From NCBI GenBank assembly GCA_902763865.1, contig CACWTR010000044.1, forward strand, positions 1-48,328: 48,328 nt of DNA, given 5' to 3'. Within the stretch, counting starts at the first letter, position 1, and every line of letters starts with the position of its first letter. Below the pieces are notes generated by a model that saw only the letters and a list, made by a program, of their open reading frames with translations, was not told the origin of the DNA and ran no database searches. Positions 26,746 through 35,373 of the stretch are shown piece after piece. This DNA comes from an uncultured Bacteroidales bacterium (GTDB lineage Bacteria; Bacteroidota; Bacteroidia; Bacteroidales; Bacteroidaceae). A program made the translations under genes and the position numbers.

Positions 26746-29526
26746 ATGAGACACTTTTTCCTGCCTATTCTGGCAATGTTCATGATAATGCAGAGCGCTG
26801 TAGCCAGCGACCTGAAAGGATTCCGCATCAGCCGCATGACGGAGCCCGCTGGAATTGTACGGACAGCACAGTTCTCATGGCAGACAAGCAGCAAGAAACC
26901 CAACGTCAGGCAGACGGCCTACCGGTTGCGTGTCGCAACCTCGAAGGCTGACCTCCAAGCTAGGCGCAATCTGCTGTGGGACAGCGAAAGGACAGAGTCC
27001 GACGAGAGCGTGGCCGTGCCCTACCAAGGCCGCCGACTGCCCTACCAGAGCCGCATCTACTGGCAGGTAGAAGTATGGCTCAACACCGGCGAGCATCTGA
27101 AAAGCCCCGTGCAAACCTTCCTGACCGGACTCAAGCACTTCAGCGAACAGGCCCTCTGGATTGGAGCGGACGATGCCGACAAGATCGTGACGGGCGACGA
27201 CGGCAGCCGGGACCTCCCCGCACGCTATTTGCGACACACCTTCACCATCGACAGCAAGGTGAAACGCGCCATTCTCTACGTCAGCGGCTTGGGCTACGGC
27301 ACCACATACATCAACAACAAGCCGGTCAGCCCTGACATCTTCGGCACGCTCCAGACCGACTACACGAAGACAGTCTATTACAACACCTACGACGTCACCG
27401 ACCTCCTGCGTCGCGGCAGCAATGCCATCGGCTCCGTACTGGGCAACGGCTATGTCCTGGGCTTCAACAAAAGCTGCGTCTCCTATGGACTGCCAAGGTT
27501 GAGGGCACAGCTCGTCGTAGAGACTGACCGCGACACCCTCACCGTCGTCACCGGCACCGACTGGAAGGTAACAACCGACGGACCCATCCAGCGCAACCAC
27601 CTCTACAACGGCGAGCGCTACGAAGCAGCACGCCAAATGGATGACTGGACACTGCCTTCCTTCGACGACAGCCGATGGCAGCAAGCCCGGCAGCTGCAGG
27701 CACCAACCGGTGTCGTGCAACCACAGCCCTCGCCCTGCATGCGCATACAGAAGGAACTGCAGCCCCAGAGCATCCGTCGCACTGCCGACGGGCGCTACAT
27801 CATCGACATGGGGCAGAACATGGTCGGACAGCTGCGCGTCCGTCTCTTCGGCAACGAGGGCGTGCCCGTCATCATACGTTATGCCGAGCTCCTCGAACCA
27901 AACGACCCCGACCGGCTCTACGTAGCCAACCTCCGCTCTGCCAAGTGTACCGACACCTACATCCCGGCTCAGGACGGCACGTTCACCTATCAGCCGCAGC
28001 TCACCTACCAAGGTTTCCGCTTCGTCGAAATATCCGGCATCGAAAAGGAACCCAGACTGAAGGACATCACCGGCTGCGTCATCTATGACCGGATGGCTGA
28101 CCAAGGTACCTTCTGGTGCGACAACGAACTCCTCAACAAACTGCATCAGAACGCCTACTGGGGCATCATCGGCAACTACCACGGCATGCCCACAGACTGC
28201 CCGCAACGTGACGAGCGAATGGGATGGATGGGCGACCACGTGATGGGATGCTACGGCGAGAACATGCTGCTCGACAACGGAGCACTCTACTACAAGTGGC
28301 TGCAAGACGTGTGGGACACGCAGGACGACGAAGGTCTTATCGCCGACGTCGCACCCGGCTTCTGGGTCGTGCGGCAGAAGGACGTGGCTTGGGAAGCACT
28401 CTCCGTCTATGCCACCTACATGCTCTTCCGCCGCTACAACGACATCAATGCCGTGCTCAAGTACTACCCCTTCCTGCAAACCTACATGCGCTACCTGGAC
28501 CGCAACCTCAAGGACGGCATCGTTTCCACCAATTGCTGGGGAGACTGGTGTATGCCGCCAGAGCGTCCCGAGCTCATCCACAGCCAGGACCCCGCACGCA
28601 AGACCGACGGCTCGCTCATCTCCTCTGCCATGTACTACAGCATGCTCATCATGATGGGTCACATGGCTGAACAGCTCGGCATAGAAGCTGACAGGGCAAA
28701 TTTCGAGAAGCAGCGGCAGAAGCTCAAGGAAGACTACAACCGTCATTTCTATCACCCCGAGACGGCAAGCTACTCCAACAATACCGTGACGGCCAATCTC
28801 CTCTCCCTTGAATTCGGACTCGTGCCCGAGGGCGACGAAGAACGCGTCCTGCAGAACATTGTCGATGTGACGCGCGACACTTACCGCGACCACGTGAGCT
28901 GCGGCGTCCTGGGAATGCAGCACCTCATGACCTGCCTCACCCGGCGCGGACACCTCGACCAGGCCATGCGCATCATCCTGCAAAAGGACTATCCAAGCTT
29001 CGGATACATGATAGAGAAAGGAGCAACGACAATCTGGGAACTTTGGAACGGCGATACAGCAGACCCGGCTATGAACAGCGCCAACCACGTCATGCTGCTC
29101 GGCGATGTCCTCATCTGGATGTACGGCGACCTGGCAGGCATCCGCCAGTCGGCCAACAGCCGCGCCTACAAAGAACTGGACATGTACATCAGCATGCCTG
29201 AAGGAATGGACCACGTCCGCGCCACACACGAAACGCCCTACGGCACCGTCAGCAGCGAGTGGTGGCGTACAGAGGTCGGCGTCACATGGAAGGTAGATAT
29301 TCCGGCCAACTCCTCGGCCCGCATTCACGTGCCTAGCGGCTATACCATACAGGGAATGCACAGCCTGCGCTGGGCAAGTGCCGAGGTCGAAGCAGGCGGC
29401 ATCTGCCTCACCGTAGGCTCCGGCACCTATACCATCAACGCACACAAAGTGTTCACCGAGTCCCAGCCAACGATACTCCAACGCATGGCAAAGTCAATAA
29501 AGAATACACTGAATGCCGAACCATAA
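26746..29526 (+). CDS. Alpha-L-rhamnosidase, GH78
   Basis: The 926-residue exported enzyme (signal peptide about 1-20, ending AVAS) has the full GH78 layout. An N-terminal Ig-like domain (about 25-125) is followed by the beta-sandwich with PARYLRHTFTID and YVSGLGYGTTYINNKPV. A second sandwich contains DMGQNMVGQLRVRL. The (alpha/alpha)6 catalytic domain (about 450-810) includes DCPQRDERMGWMGD, where E490 is the likely general acid. The C-terminal beta domain completes it. The enzyme should release rhamnose from pectic side chains or glycosides in the periplasm. It begins a plus-strand run with the WYL-type regulator, the GH2 enzyme and the DUF1080 lipoprotein. Confidence 0.93.
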   Translation: MRHFFLPILAMFMIMQSAVASDLKGFRISRMTEPAGIVRTAQFSWQTSSKKPNVRQTAYRLRVATSKADLQARRNLLWDSERTESDESVAVPYQGRRLPYQSRIYWQVEVWLNTGEHLKSPVQTFLTGLKHFSEQALWIGADDADKIVTGDDGSRDLPARYLRHTFTIDSKVKRAILYVSGLGYGTTYINNKPVSPDIFGTLQTDYTKTVYYNTYDVTDLLRRGSNAIGSVLGNGYVLGFNKSCVSYGLPRLRAQLVVETDRDTLTVVTGTDWKVTTDGPIQRNHLYNGERYEAARQMDDWTLPSFDDSRWQQARQLQAPTGVVQPQPSPCMRIQKELQPQSIRRTADGRYIIDMGQNMVGQLRVRLFGNEGVPVIIRYAELLEPNDPDRLYVANLRSAKCTDTYIPAQDGTFTYQPQLTYQGFRFVEISGIEKEPRLKDITGCVIYDRMADQGTFWCDNELLNKLHQNAYWGIIGNYHGMPTDCPQRDERMGWMGDHVMGCYGENMLLDNGALYYKWLQDVWDTQDDEGLIADVAPGFWVVRQKDVAWEALSVYATYMLFRRYNDINAVLKYYPFLQTYMRYLDRNLKDGIVSTNCWGDWCMPPERPELIHSQDPARKTDGSLISSAMYYSMLIMMGHMAEQLGIEADRANFEKQRQKLKEDYNRHFYHPETASYSNNTVTANLLSLEFGLVPEGDEERVLQNIVDVTRDTYRDHVSCGVLGMQHLMTCLTRRGHLDQAMRIILQKDYPSFGYMIEKGATTIWELWNGDTADPAMNSANHVMLLGDVLIWMYGDLAGIRQSANSRAYKELDMYISMPEGMDHVRATHETPYGTVSSEWWRTEVGVTWKVDIPANSSARIHVPSGYTIQGMHSLRWASAEVEAGGICLTVGSGTYTINAHKVFTESQPTILQRMAKSIKNTLNAEP

Positions 29527-29590
29527 GTCCTATAGGTCCTGTAGTTCTTATAAGACCCATAAGTCCTATCAGCCCGATTAGCCCCAAAAC
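29524..29590 (+). repeat. Short-word repeat between the GH78 and regulator genes
   Basis: Variants of AAGTCCTAT, GGTCCTGTAG and AAGACCCATAAG are strung together in this 68-bp gap. The first copy overlaps the GH78 stop codon. Confidence 0.6.
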
Positions 29591-29594
29591 TACC

Positions 29595-30281
29595 ATGATA
29601 CAAAACGACCTGCAACGCCTCCGCTGGATGATTCTTGACGAGGCACTACGCGACCCCGTGACGGAATACTTCATGGGCGAGCGGACCAAAACAAACGAGA
29701 CGGGCAACACACGAAGCCTGATTCACTACGTCAACACGCGCCTCAAGGCCGTCAACCGCGAGTTCAGTTGCAGCAAGCGAATGCTGCAGAACGACGTCGC
29801 CTACTTCCAGCAGAAGGGTGCACGTCTGGAACCTCGCTTCCGCCGAGGGCATAAGCGCATCTTGCGCTATGTCAACCTGCAGTGGAAGAATCCGCTGCTC
29901 AAGGCTGCTTCGTTCCTCAAATACGAGAATGAAGCTGCGGGAGCATTGCCCCTTGCCCTGCCGGACGGACCGGTCAAGGCCGTCACTCTGCGCATCAGCA
30001 GGGACGAAGAGGCAGTACGCCTCAAGCTTGGCAGCCCCGAGGTATTGCAGCGCAGCACAGATGCCAAGGCAGGAACCGTCACGATTCAGGTGGAGTTGCC
30101 CATGAGCGAAGCTCTGCAGAACCTGGTTCTTGGCATGGGAACGGACGTTGAGGTGCTGGCTCCCGAAAGCTTCCGCGAAGACCTGCGCCAGACGATAGCC
30201 GCACTACAGAAACTCTATAAGAAAGAAACGCCATCGGCAAAGAAACCCATTCAGGGCGACCTCTTCGACGGGCTGTTTTAG
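29595..30281 (+). CDS. WYL/WCX-type transcriptional regulator, short form
   Basis: The 228-residue cytoplasmic protein opens with a winged-helix-like region (about 25-95, RSLIHYVNTRLKAVNREFSCSKRMLQNDVAYFQQKGA). The C-terminal WCX-type ligand-linked domain (about 125-205) has VTLRISRDEEAV...VTIQVELPM and the diagnostic end GTDVEVLAPESFREDLRQTI. The central WYL domain of the usual 310-330 residue regulators is largely missing, so this is either a compact subfamily or a deletion form. Sitting between two glycosidase genes, it may control them. WYL regulators usually sense nucleic-acid or small ligands, so the signal is uncertain. Confidence 0.65.
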   Translation: MIQNDLQRLRWMILDEALRDPVTEYFMGERTKTNETGNTRSLIHYVNTRLKAVNREFSCSKRMLQNDVAYFQQKGARLEPRFRRGHKRILRYVNLQWKNPLLKAASFLKYENEAAGALPLALPDGPVKAVTLRISRDEEAVRLKLGSPEVLQRSTDAKAGTVTIQVELPMSEALQNLVLGMGTDVEVLAPESFREDLRQTIAALQKLYKKETPSAKKPIQGDLFDGLF

Positions 30282-30342
30282 TCCCGGTGAGCCTGGTGGG
30301 GGCAATGAGCCTAACGAGATACAATAACCTAATACCTATAGT

Positions 30343-32178
30343 ATGAATAAGATCAGCAAGCTGCTTTTGGCAGCAACCATGCTGCTTGGTTTTGGCAGCA
30401 CAGTGAATGCTGCCGGCATTCCCCGCAGCGAGTATCCCCGTCCGCAGTTTGAGCGTACAGACTGGGTAAACCTCAACGGCACCTGGACGTACAGTTTCGA
30501 CTTCGGCCAGACAGGTGCCGAGCGAGGCTTCCGCGACAGCAAGGGCTTCGACGGCAAGATAACCGTACCGTTCTGCCCCGAGAGCAGCCTCTCCGGAGTG
30601 CAGCACACGGACTTCATCCCCTGCCTTTGGTACCAGCGCCGCATTGAGGTGCCTGCTGCCTGGGCGGGCAAGAATATCCTGCTCAACTTCGGTGCCGTCG
30701 ATTACGATGCCACCATCTACATCGACGGGAAGAAGGTGGGTCGCCACTGCGGTGCCGGTTCTTCCTTCTCGCTGGACATCACGAAGTTCGTGAAGGCCGG
30801 CGGCAGCGCCAACCTCGTCATTCAGGTGAAGGACAACCTGCGCGGCGGCAAGCAGCCCGGCGGCAAGCAGAGCACAGGCTTCTACAGTGCAGGCTGCAAC
30901 TATACCCGCGTGACGGGCATCTGGCAGACAGTCTGGATGGAACCCGTCAGCCCTCAGGCCCTGAAGCGTGTCTTCGCCACTCCCGACATCGACCAGCAGC
31001 AGCTCGTGGTCCGTCCGGAGTTTTACGAGGAGGCTAACGGCAATACGTTGACCGTTCAGGTTTTCGACGGCGGCAAGCTCGTCTCGAGTCGCAAGGCTCC
31101 CGCCACCAACAATACCATTATCGTCCTTCCCATCAAGAAGCCGAAGCTCTGGACTCCTGAGACGCCCAACCTCTACGACGTGACCTACACCGTCAGCGAT
31201 GCCGAGGGCAATGTTGTTGATAAGGTGCAGTCCTATGCAGGCATGCGCAAGATTCACCTGGCCGGCGGCTATTTCTATCTGAACAACGTGCCCTACTTCC
31301 AGCGCCTGGTGCTCGACCAGGGTTTCTATCCCGACGGCATCTGGACTGCTCCCAGCGATGAGGCCCTCAAGCACGACATCGAGATGAGCAAGGCCGTAGG
31401 CTTCAACGGTGCACGCCTCCACCAGAAAGTCTTCGAGGAGCGCTACTTTTACTGGGCCGACAAGCTGGGCTACATCACATGGGCCGAGCAAGCAAGCTGG
31501 GGCCTGGACGTGAACAACGAGGAGGCTGTCCGCAACTTCCTGACGGAATGGGCCGACGAAGTGGTGCGCGACCGCAATCACCCGAGCATCGTCACCTGGA
31601 CGCCCCTGAACGAGACTTGGGGTGCGCGCGACGGTGTCTATGTCCGCTTCGTGAACGACCTCTACGAGCTGACCAAGGCCATCGACCCGACGCGTCCCGT
31701 CAACGACGCCAGTGGCGACGGCCACGTCAAGACGGACATCTGGAGTGTCCACGACTACAGCCGCGAGTACGAGCGCCTCACCGAGAACCACAACATCAAG
31801 CAGGGCGTGGAGCCCTACCGCAACATGGGCGGCAAGGACTGGCTTGCCAAGTACAACGGCCAGCCCTACATGCTCGACGAGTTCGGCGGACTCGGCTGGA
31901 TTCCCAAAGAGGAGCGTGCCAACTCGTGGGGCTATGGCGCACAGATAGAGACCGAGGACGAGTTCTTCCGGATTCTGGAGAAGGAGGTCGATGCCATCAA
32001 GGCCTGCAAGCACATCACCGGCTTCTGCTATACGCAGATAACCGACGTGGAGCAGGAGAAGAACGGTGTCTATTACTATGACCGCCGTCCGAAGTTCGAT
32101 GCTGCCAAGTGGAAGGCCATCTTCGAGAAGATACCTTCCGTCATCGAGAACCCGCAGGACCTGAGCGGCTGGAAGTGA
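30343..32178 (+). CDS. Glycoside hydrolase family 2 enzyme (beta-galactosidase/glucuronidase type)
   Basis: The 611-residue exported protein (signal peptide about 1-24) has the three core GH2 domains: the jelly-roll sugar-binding domain (about 28-200, RTDWVNLNGTWTYSFDFG and LNFGAVDYDATIYIDGKKVG), an Ig-like domain (about 205-305) and the TIM barrel (about 310-600). The acid/base is E424 in TPLNETWG and the nucleophile E513 in MLDEFGGLG. The length is that of the short GH2 enzymes. Specificity cannot be read reliably. It lies 61 bp after the regulator gene and 54 bp before the DUF1080 gene. Confidence 0.9.
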   Translation: MNKISKLLLAATMLLGFGSTVNAAGIPRSEYPRPQFERTDWVNLNGTWTYSFDFGQTGAERGFRDSKGFDGKITVPFCPESSLSGVQHTDFIPCLWYQRRIEVPAAWAGKNILLNFGAVDYDATIYIDGKKVGRHCGAGSSFSLDITKFVKAGGSANLVIQVKDNLRGGKQPGGKQSTGFYSAGCNYTRVTGIWQTVWMEPVSPQALKRVFATPDIDQQQLVVRPEFYEEANGNTLTVQVFDGGKLVSSRKAPATNNTIIVLPIKKPKLWTPETPNLYDVTYTVSDAEGNVVDKVQSYAGMRKIHLAGGYFYLNNVPYFQRLVLDQGFYPDGIWTAPSDEALKHDIEMSKAVGFNGARLHQKVFEERYFYWADKLGYITWAEQASWGLDVNNEEAVRNFLTEWADEVVRDRNHPSIVTWTPLNETWGARDGVYVRFVNDLYELTKAIDPTRPVNDASGDGHVKTDIWSVHDYSREYERLTENHNIKQGVEPYRNMGGKDWLAKYNGQPYMLDEFGGLGWIPKEERANSWGYGAQIETEDEFFRILEKEVDAIKACKHITGFCYTQITDVEQEKNGVYYYDRRPKFDAAKWKAIFEKIPSVIENPQDLSGWK

Positions 32179-32232
32179 AGCCCCGTGAGTCTAAGAAGTC
32201 AACAAACCCAGTAAACCCTATATAATAAAACA

Positions 32233-33111
32233 ATGAAAAAGACAGTTTTCTTTGCTGCCTCTTTGGCAGCGATGCTTCTGGCCTCTTGCTGCCAGAACAA
32301 GTGTAAGTGCACATGCGATTGCGAGGCATGCCAGAACTGCGTGGAGAAGCAGGATCCCAATGCTCCCAAGGACAGCGCAACCATCATCGACAACGAGCAG
32401 TACGACCTCTCGCAGCTGAAGGTCGATGCCGACGGCTACTACGTCCTCTACGACGGCACCAGCCTCGACGGATGGCGCGGCTACGGCCAGGATGCCGTAC
32501 CTGCCAGCTGGGAGAGCATCGACGGCACCATTCACCTCAAGGGCAGCGGTACAGGCGAGGCTCAGGTGGAGGGCGGCGGCGACCTCCTGTTTGCCCACAA
32601 GTTCAAGAACTTCACCTTCGAGTGTGAGTACAAGATCAGCAAGGGCGGCAACTCCGGCATCTTCTATCTGGCTCAGGAGACAAAGGGCAAGGACGGCAAC
32701 TACCTGCCTATCTGGCAGTCCTGCTCCGAGTACCAGGTGCTCGACAACGCCAATCACGAGGACGCCAACCAAGGCATCGACGGCAACCGTCAGGCTGCTT
32801 CGCTCTACGACATGATTCCTGCCCGTCCGCAGAACGCCAAGCCTTTCGGCGAGTGGAACACCGTGAAGATTCGCGTCTTCAAGGGCTCCGTATGGCACTA
32901 TCAGAACGGCGAGGAGGTGCTGGAATACCATCTCTGGACTCCGAAGTGGAAGGAAATGCTGGACGGCAGCAAGTTCAAGAAGGGCGGCGAATTCCCTGCT
33001 GCCTACGACCTGATGATTGTCGAGGGCCAGAAGGACGGCGGCTACATTGCCTTCCAGGACCACGGCGATGACGTCTGGTATCGCAACGTCCGTATCAAGC
33101 TCGACGAATAG
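32233..33111 (+). CDS. DUF1080 lipoprotein (3-keto-glycoside hydrolase family) with cysteine-rich stem
   Basis: The 292-residue protein has a lipoprotein signal (AAMLLASCC). Immediately after the lipobox is a stem with repeated cysteines (CCQNKCKCTCDCEACQNC). The rest (about 65-292) is a DUF1080 concanavalin-like domain with the family opening YYVLYDGTSLDGWRGYG, the middle FECEYKISKGGNSGIFYL and the end DDVWYRNVRIKL. Recent work on the family shows hydrolysis of 3-keto-disaccharides or glycosides; applying this here is inference. A strong terminator follows at 33136-33173. Confidence 0.88.
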   Translation: MKKTVFFAASLAAMLLASCCQNKCKCTCDCEACQNCVEKQDPNAPKDSATIIDNEQYDLSQLKVDADGYYVLYDGTSLDGWRGYGQDAVPASWESIDGTIHLKGSGTGEAQVEGGGDLLFAHKFKNFTFECEYKISKGGNSGIFYLAQETKGKDGNYLPIWQSCSEYQVLDNANHEDANQGIDGNRQAASLYDMIPARPQNAKPFGEWNTVKIRVFKGSVWHYQNGEEVLEYHLWTPKWKEMLDGSKFKKGGEFPAAYDLMIVEGQKDGGYIAFQDHGDDVWYRNVRIKLDE

Positions 33112-33135
33112 TCCGGCTGAAGCGCTTATAACAAC

Positions 33136-33173
33136 GGGGCTGTGTCAAAAGGAAATGACACAGCCCCCTTTTT
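33136..33173 (+). terminator. Rho-independent terminator after the DUF1080 gene
   Basis: GGGGCTGTGTCA (33136-33147) pairs perfectly with TGACACAGCCCC (33156-33167) around an 8-nt loop, followed by a C and six Ts. Confidence 0.92.
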
Positions 33174-33178
33174 TGCTT

Positions 33179-33384
33179 TAACCACGAATTGCACGAATTA
33201 CACGAATTATTCAACTGCTGTTTGTCAGCTAATTATAAATTCGTGCAATTCGTGCAATTCGTGGTTTGTTTTGACACATCCTCGTTTATTGTTTTAACTA
33301 CGAATTTCACCAATTACACGAATTTGTAACTGCCCAACAATCCTGTGGGAACCTTTCGTGCAATTCGTGGAATTCGTGGTTTGA
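33179..33384. repeat. Two successive CACGAATT-type hairpin modules
   Basis: Module 1 has arms at about 33179-33208 and 33238-33268; module 2 at about 33295-33324 and 33353-33384. Each arm is about 30 bp of CACGAATT/AATTCGTG words with a loop of about 29 bp. The modules are about 116 bp apart and fill the gap between two convergent genes. Confidence 0.88.
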
Positions 33385-33443
33385 AAGTATTTCCATTGTT
33401 TTGATGCCCCCTCGTTGTTTATATATATGTGTGTGCTTCTGCC

Positions 33444-34979
33444 CTATTTGCAGAACGGGTCGCCGCTCGGGTCGCGGCTCACCACCCAGCGGAAGGCGTT
33501 TACGAAGAGCAGGTTCTGCGTGGCATCGATGAAGGCTTCGTCGCCGTGCCCCATGTTCAGGTAGATCATCCGGTACTTCGTGTTGGTCCAGACGACGGGG
33601 AAGTCGCCCCACTTCACGACATCTTTCAGGCCGAAGGGATACATCTTGGGCGAGATGGAGAGCAGCACCTCGACGTCGGGATTCAGGCGTGGGCTGGGCT
33701 GCCACTGGTAGAACTCGCTGGCGGGTGCGACAAAGCTCTGCGGCAGGCTGCGCGTGACGGGGTGCTCCCTCGTGTCGCACTCCAGGAGCGCCGGCTGCGG
33801 GGGCCAGTTGTTGCAATAGAACATGCCGCAGCCCAGGAACTCGTTGAACCAGGGCCATCGGGTGTTCCGGTCGTTGTAGGCCGAGGCGTGGAACCCCATC
33901 CATCCGCCGCCGCCTTCCATGTACCTGCGAAAGGCGTCGCGCTGCGCCTCTCCGCCCGGCGTGGCGTTCAGGCTGACGATGATGCTGTAGTCGCGCAGCT
34001 TCTCGTAGGGGTAGTCGGCCAGGGAGGTGGTGACGTCCATGAGCCAGCCCTCGCCGTAGGTGAGCTTTCGGAAGAATTCGATGGCCTGTTTGTCAAACTG
34101 CACGTGTGCTTCCTCTGCCCCGGGCTCGTAGTGGAGCAGGGCGCGGAAGCGGGGCTGGCTGGCATAGTTGGCAGCGTACTCTCTGCCGCTGTCCGCCCCG
34201 TCGTCGCCGAGCGTCCAGTGCAGGGCATTCTCCAGCAGACGGATGAATGCTGCGTTGCGGAACAGCGACTTGCTGTGCCCGAACTGGAAATAGACGTTGC
34301 GTGCCTTCTTCCCTGGGTTGGTCCATATCACGGGGTGGTCGCCCATCCGCACGTCTGTCCGGATGGAGTAGCTGCTTTCATCTACGCTTGCCAGCACGTG
34401 GACGTTGGGCCGCGGACTGGTCTCGTAGGTGTACCATTCGTCTTCCTTCACCACGAAGCGCTCGGGCACTCCCTTCATGACGGGGTGTTCCCTGTCCTCC
34501 GTCAGCACCGTCCCGTCGCACTTCTCGGCGATGTAGTTTCGGTAGCGGATTCCTCCCATGAAGTCGGAGAACCAGCCCCACATTGGGTAGCCGTCGAATT
34601 CTCCGAGCAGGCTGGCATGGTGGAACCCGACGTAGCCGCCCTTTCCCTGGTCGATGTATTGCTGCATGTCCTGCTGTGCCGCCTTGCTCCAGGCGTAGGG
34701 AGGATAGTTCAGCTGGAGCACGAGATTGTATCTGAAGAGTTCTCCCCGGGCGATGTCCTGTGCCGAGTTCAGCACCGTCAGCTCCATGTTGAAGCGTTCC
34801 TTCTGGCCTTCGAGCCAGGCCAGTCCGGCACTGGTGAACCCTTCGTGCAGTCCGCCCCTCTCGGCCAGGACCAGCACCTTTCGCGCGGTGGCCTTCCCGC
34901 CATCCTTTCCCTGTGCGTAGGCCGCCAGTGAGCAGCACATCATGGCCGTCAGCAGCCAAAGAATCCTGAAATGTTTCAT
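33444..34979 (-). CDS. Exported protein with two tandem ThuA domains
   Basis: The 511-residue protein has a signal peptide (about 1-22, ending AYAQ) and two ThuA (class I glutamine-amidotransferase-like) domains. The first (about 34-265) contains VLVLAERGGLHEGFTSAG, GGYVGFHHASLLG and HPVIWTNPGKKARNVYFQFGH. The second (about 280-510) contains FRALLHYEPGAEEAHV, GGWMGFHASAYN and FPVVWTNTKYRMIYLNMGHG. Most ThuA proteins have a single domain of 220-280 residues, so this is an internal duplication. ThuA was linked to trehalose use in Rhizobium; in Bacteroidetes it commonly occurs with DUF1080 genes, as here. No glutaminase triad is apparent. Confidence 0.88.
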   Translation of the reverse strand: MKHFRILWLLTAMMCCSLAAYAQGKDGGKATARKVLVLAERGGLHEGFTSAGLAWLEGQKERFNMELTVLNSAQDIARGELFRYNLVLQLNYPPYAWSKAAQQDMQQYIDQGKGGYVGFHHASLLGEFDGYPMWGWFSDFMGGIRYRNYIAEKCDGTVLTEDREHPVMKGVPERFVVKEDEWYTYETSPRPNVHVLASVDESSYSIRTDVRMGDHPVIWTNPGKKARNVYFQFGHSKSLFRNAAFIRLLENALHWTLGDDGADSGREYAANYASQPRFRALLHYEPGAEEAHVQFDKQAIEFFRKLTYGEGWLMDVTTSLADYPYEKLRDYSIIVSLNATPGGEAQRDAFRRYMEGGGGWMGFHASAYNDRNTRWPWFNEFLGCGMFYCNNWPPQPALLECDTREHPVTRSLPQSFVAPASEFYQWQPSPRLNPDVEVLLSISPKMYPFGLKDVVKWGDFPVVWTNTKYRMIYLNMGHGDEAFIDATQNLLFVNAFRWVVSRDPSGDPFCK

Positions 34980-35000
34980 CTTTTATAGGTTTGTTGCGTA

Positions 35001-35008
35001 CAAAGATA
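35001..35008 (-). promoter_or_regulatory. -7 box of the ThuA gene
   Basis: TATCTTTG on the minus strand. Its -33 region coincides with the GGGTTTT end of element copy B (35024-35030). Confidence 0.65.
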
Positions 35009-35023
35009 CGACTTTTCTTTCAT

Positions 35024-35162
35024 AAAACCCGCAGGGCCACGTTATAAAAGTTATTTTCATGGTTTGAAAATCAATTTTCAAAGCTTGAAAATATATTTTC
35101 ATGACGTGAAAATTAATTTTCATGACGTGAAAATAGTTTTGCAACGCGTTGCGCCGGGTTTT
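35024..35162 (+). repeat. 139-bp palindromic element, copy B
   Basis: It has the same length and plan as copy A. Ends are AAAACCC and GGGTTTT, and four TTTTCA-N5-TGAAAA units start at 35054, 35075, 35096 and 35117, 21 bp apart, with spacers TCAA, TATA and TTAA. It separates the divergent ThuA and guaA promoters and is in the opposite orientation to copy A. The remaining 35163-35297 shows nothing else. Confidence 0.9.
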
Positions 35163-35297
35163 GTGTCCTGCTGTTCCGGAGTTGTTCAGGTGCACTTCGG
35201 CCTTTCCTTTTCAGTGGAAAAGCAAGGCAAATATGCCATTTCCCTTCCGTTGCTGATTTTCTTCGGGCATTTTGGACTTGGTTTGGCTTTTATTTCG

Positions 35298-35305
35298 TAA
35301 CTTTG
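35298..35305 (+). promoter_or_regulatory. -7 box of guaA
   Basis: TAACTTTG, giving a leader of about 60 nt before the ATG at 35374. Confidence 0.65.
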
Positions 35306-35373
35306 CACCCGCTTAGACAAAAGAGAGGGTAGGGACATCGTTTCCTTCCCCTCGGTTTTATTTTCAGGTATAT

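Noticed and set aside
26875-29481. An 868-codon open frame on the minus strand within the rhamnosidase gene
   Set aside because: It is antisense to a well-supported GH78 gene and shows no motif of its own.
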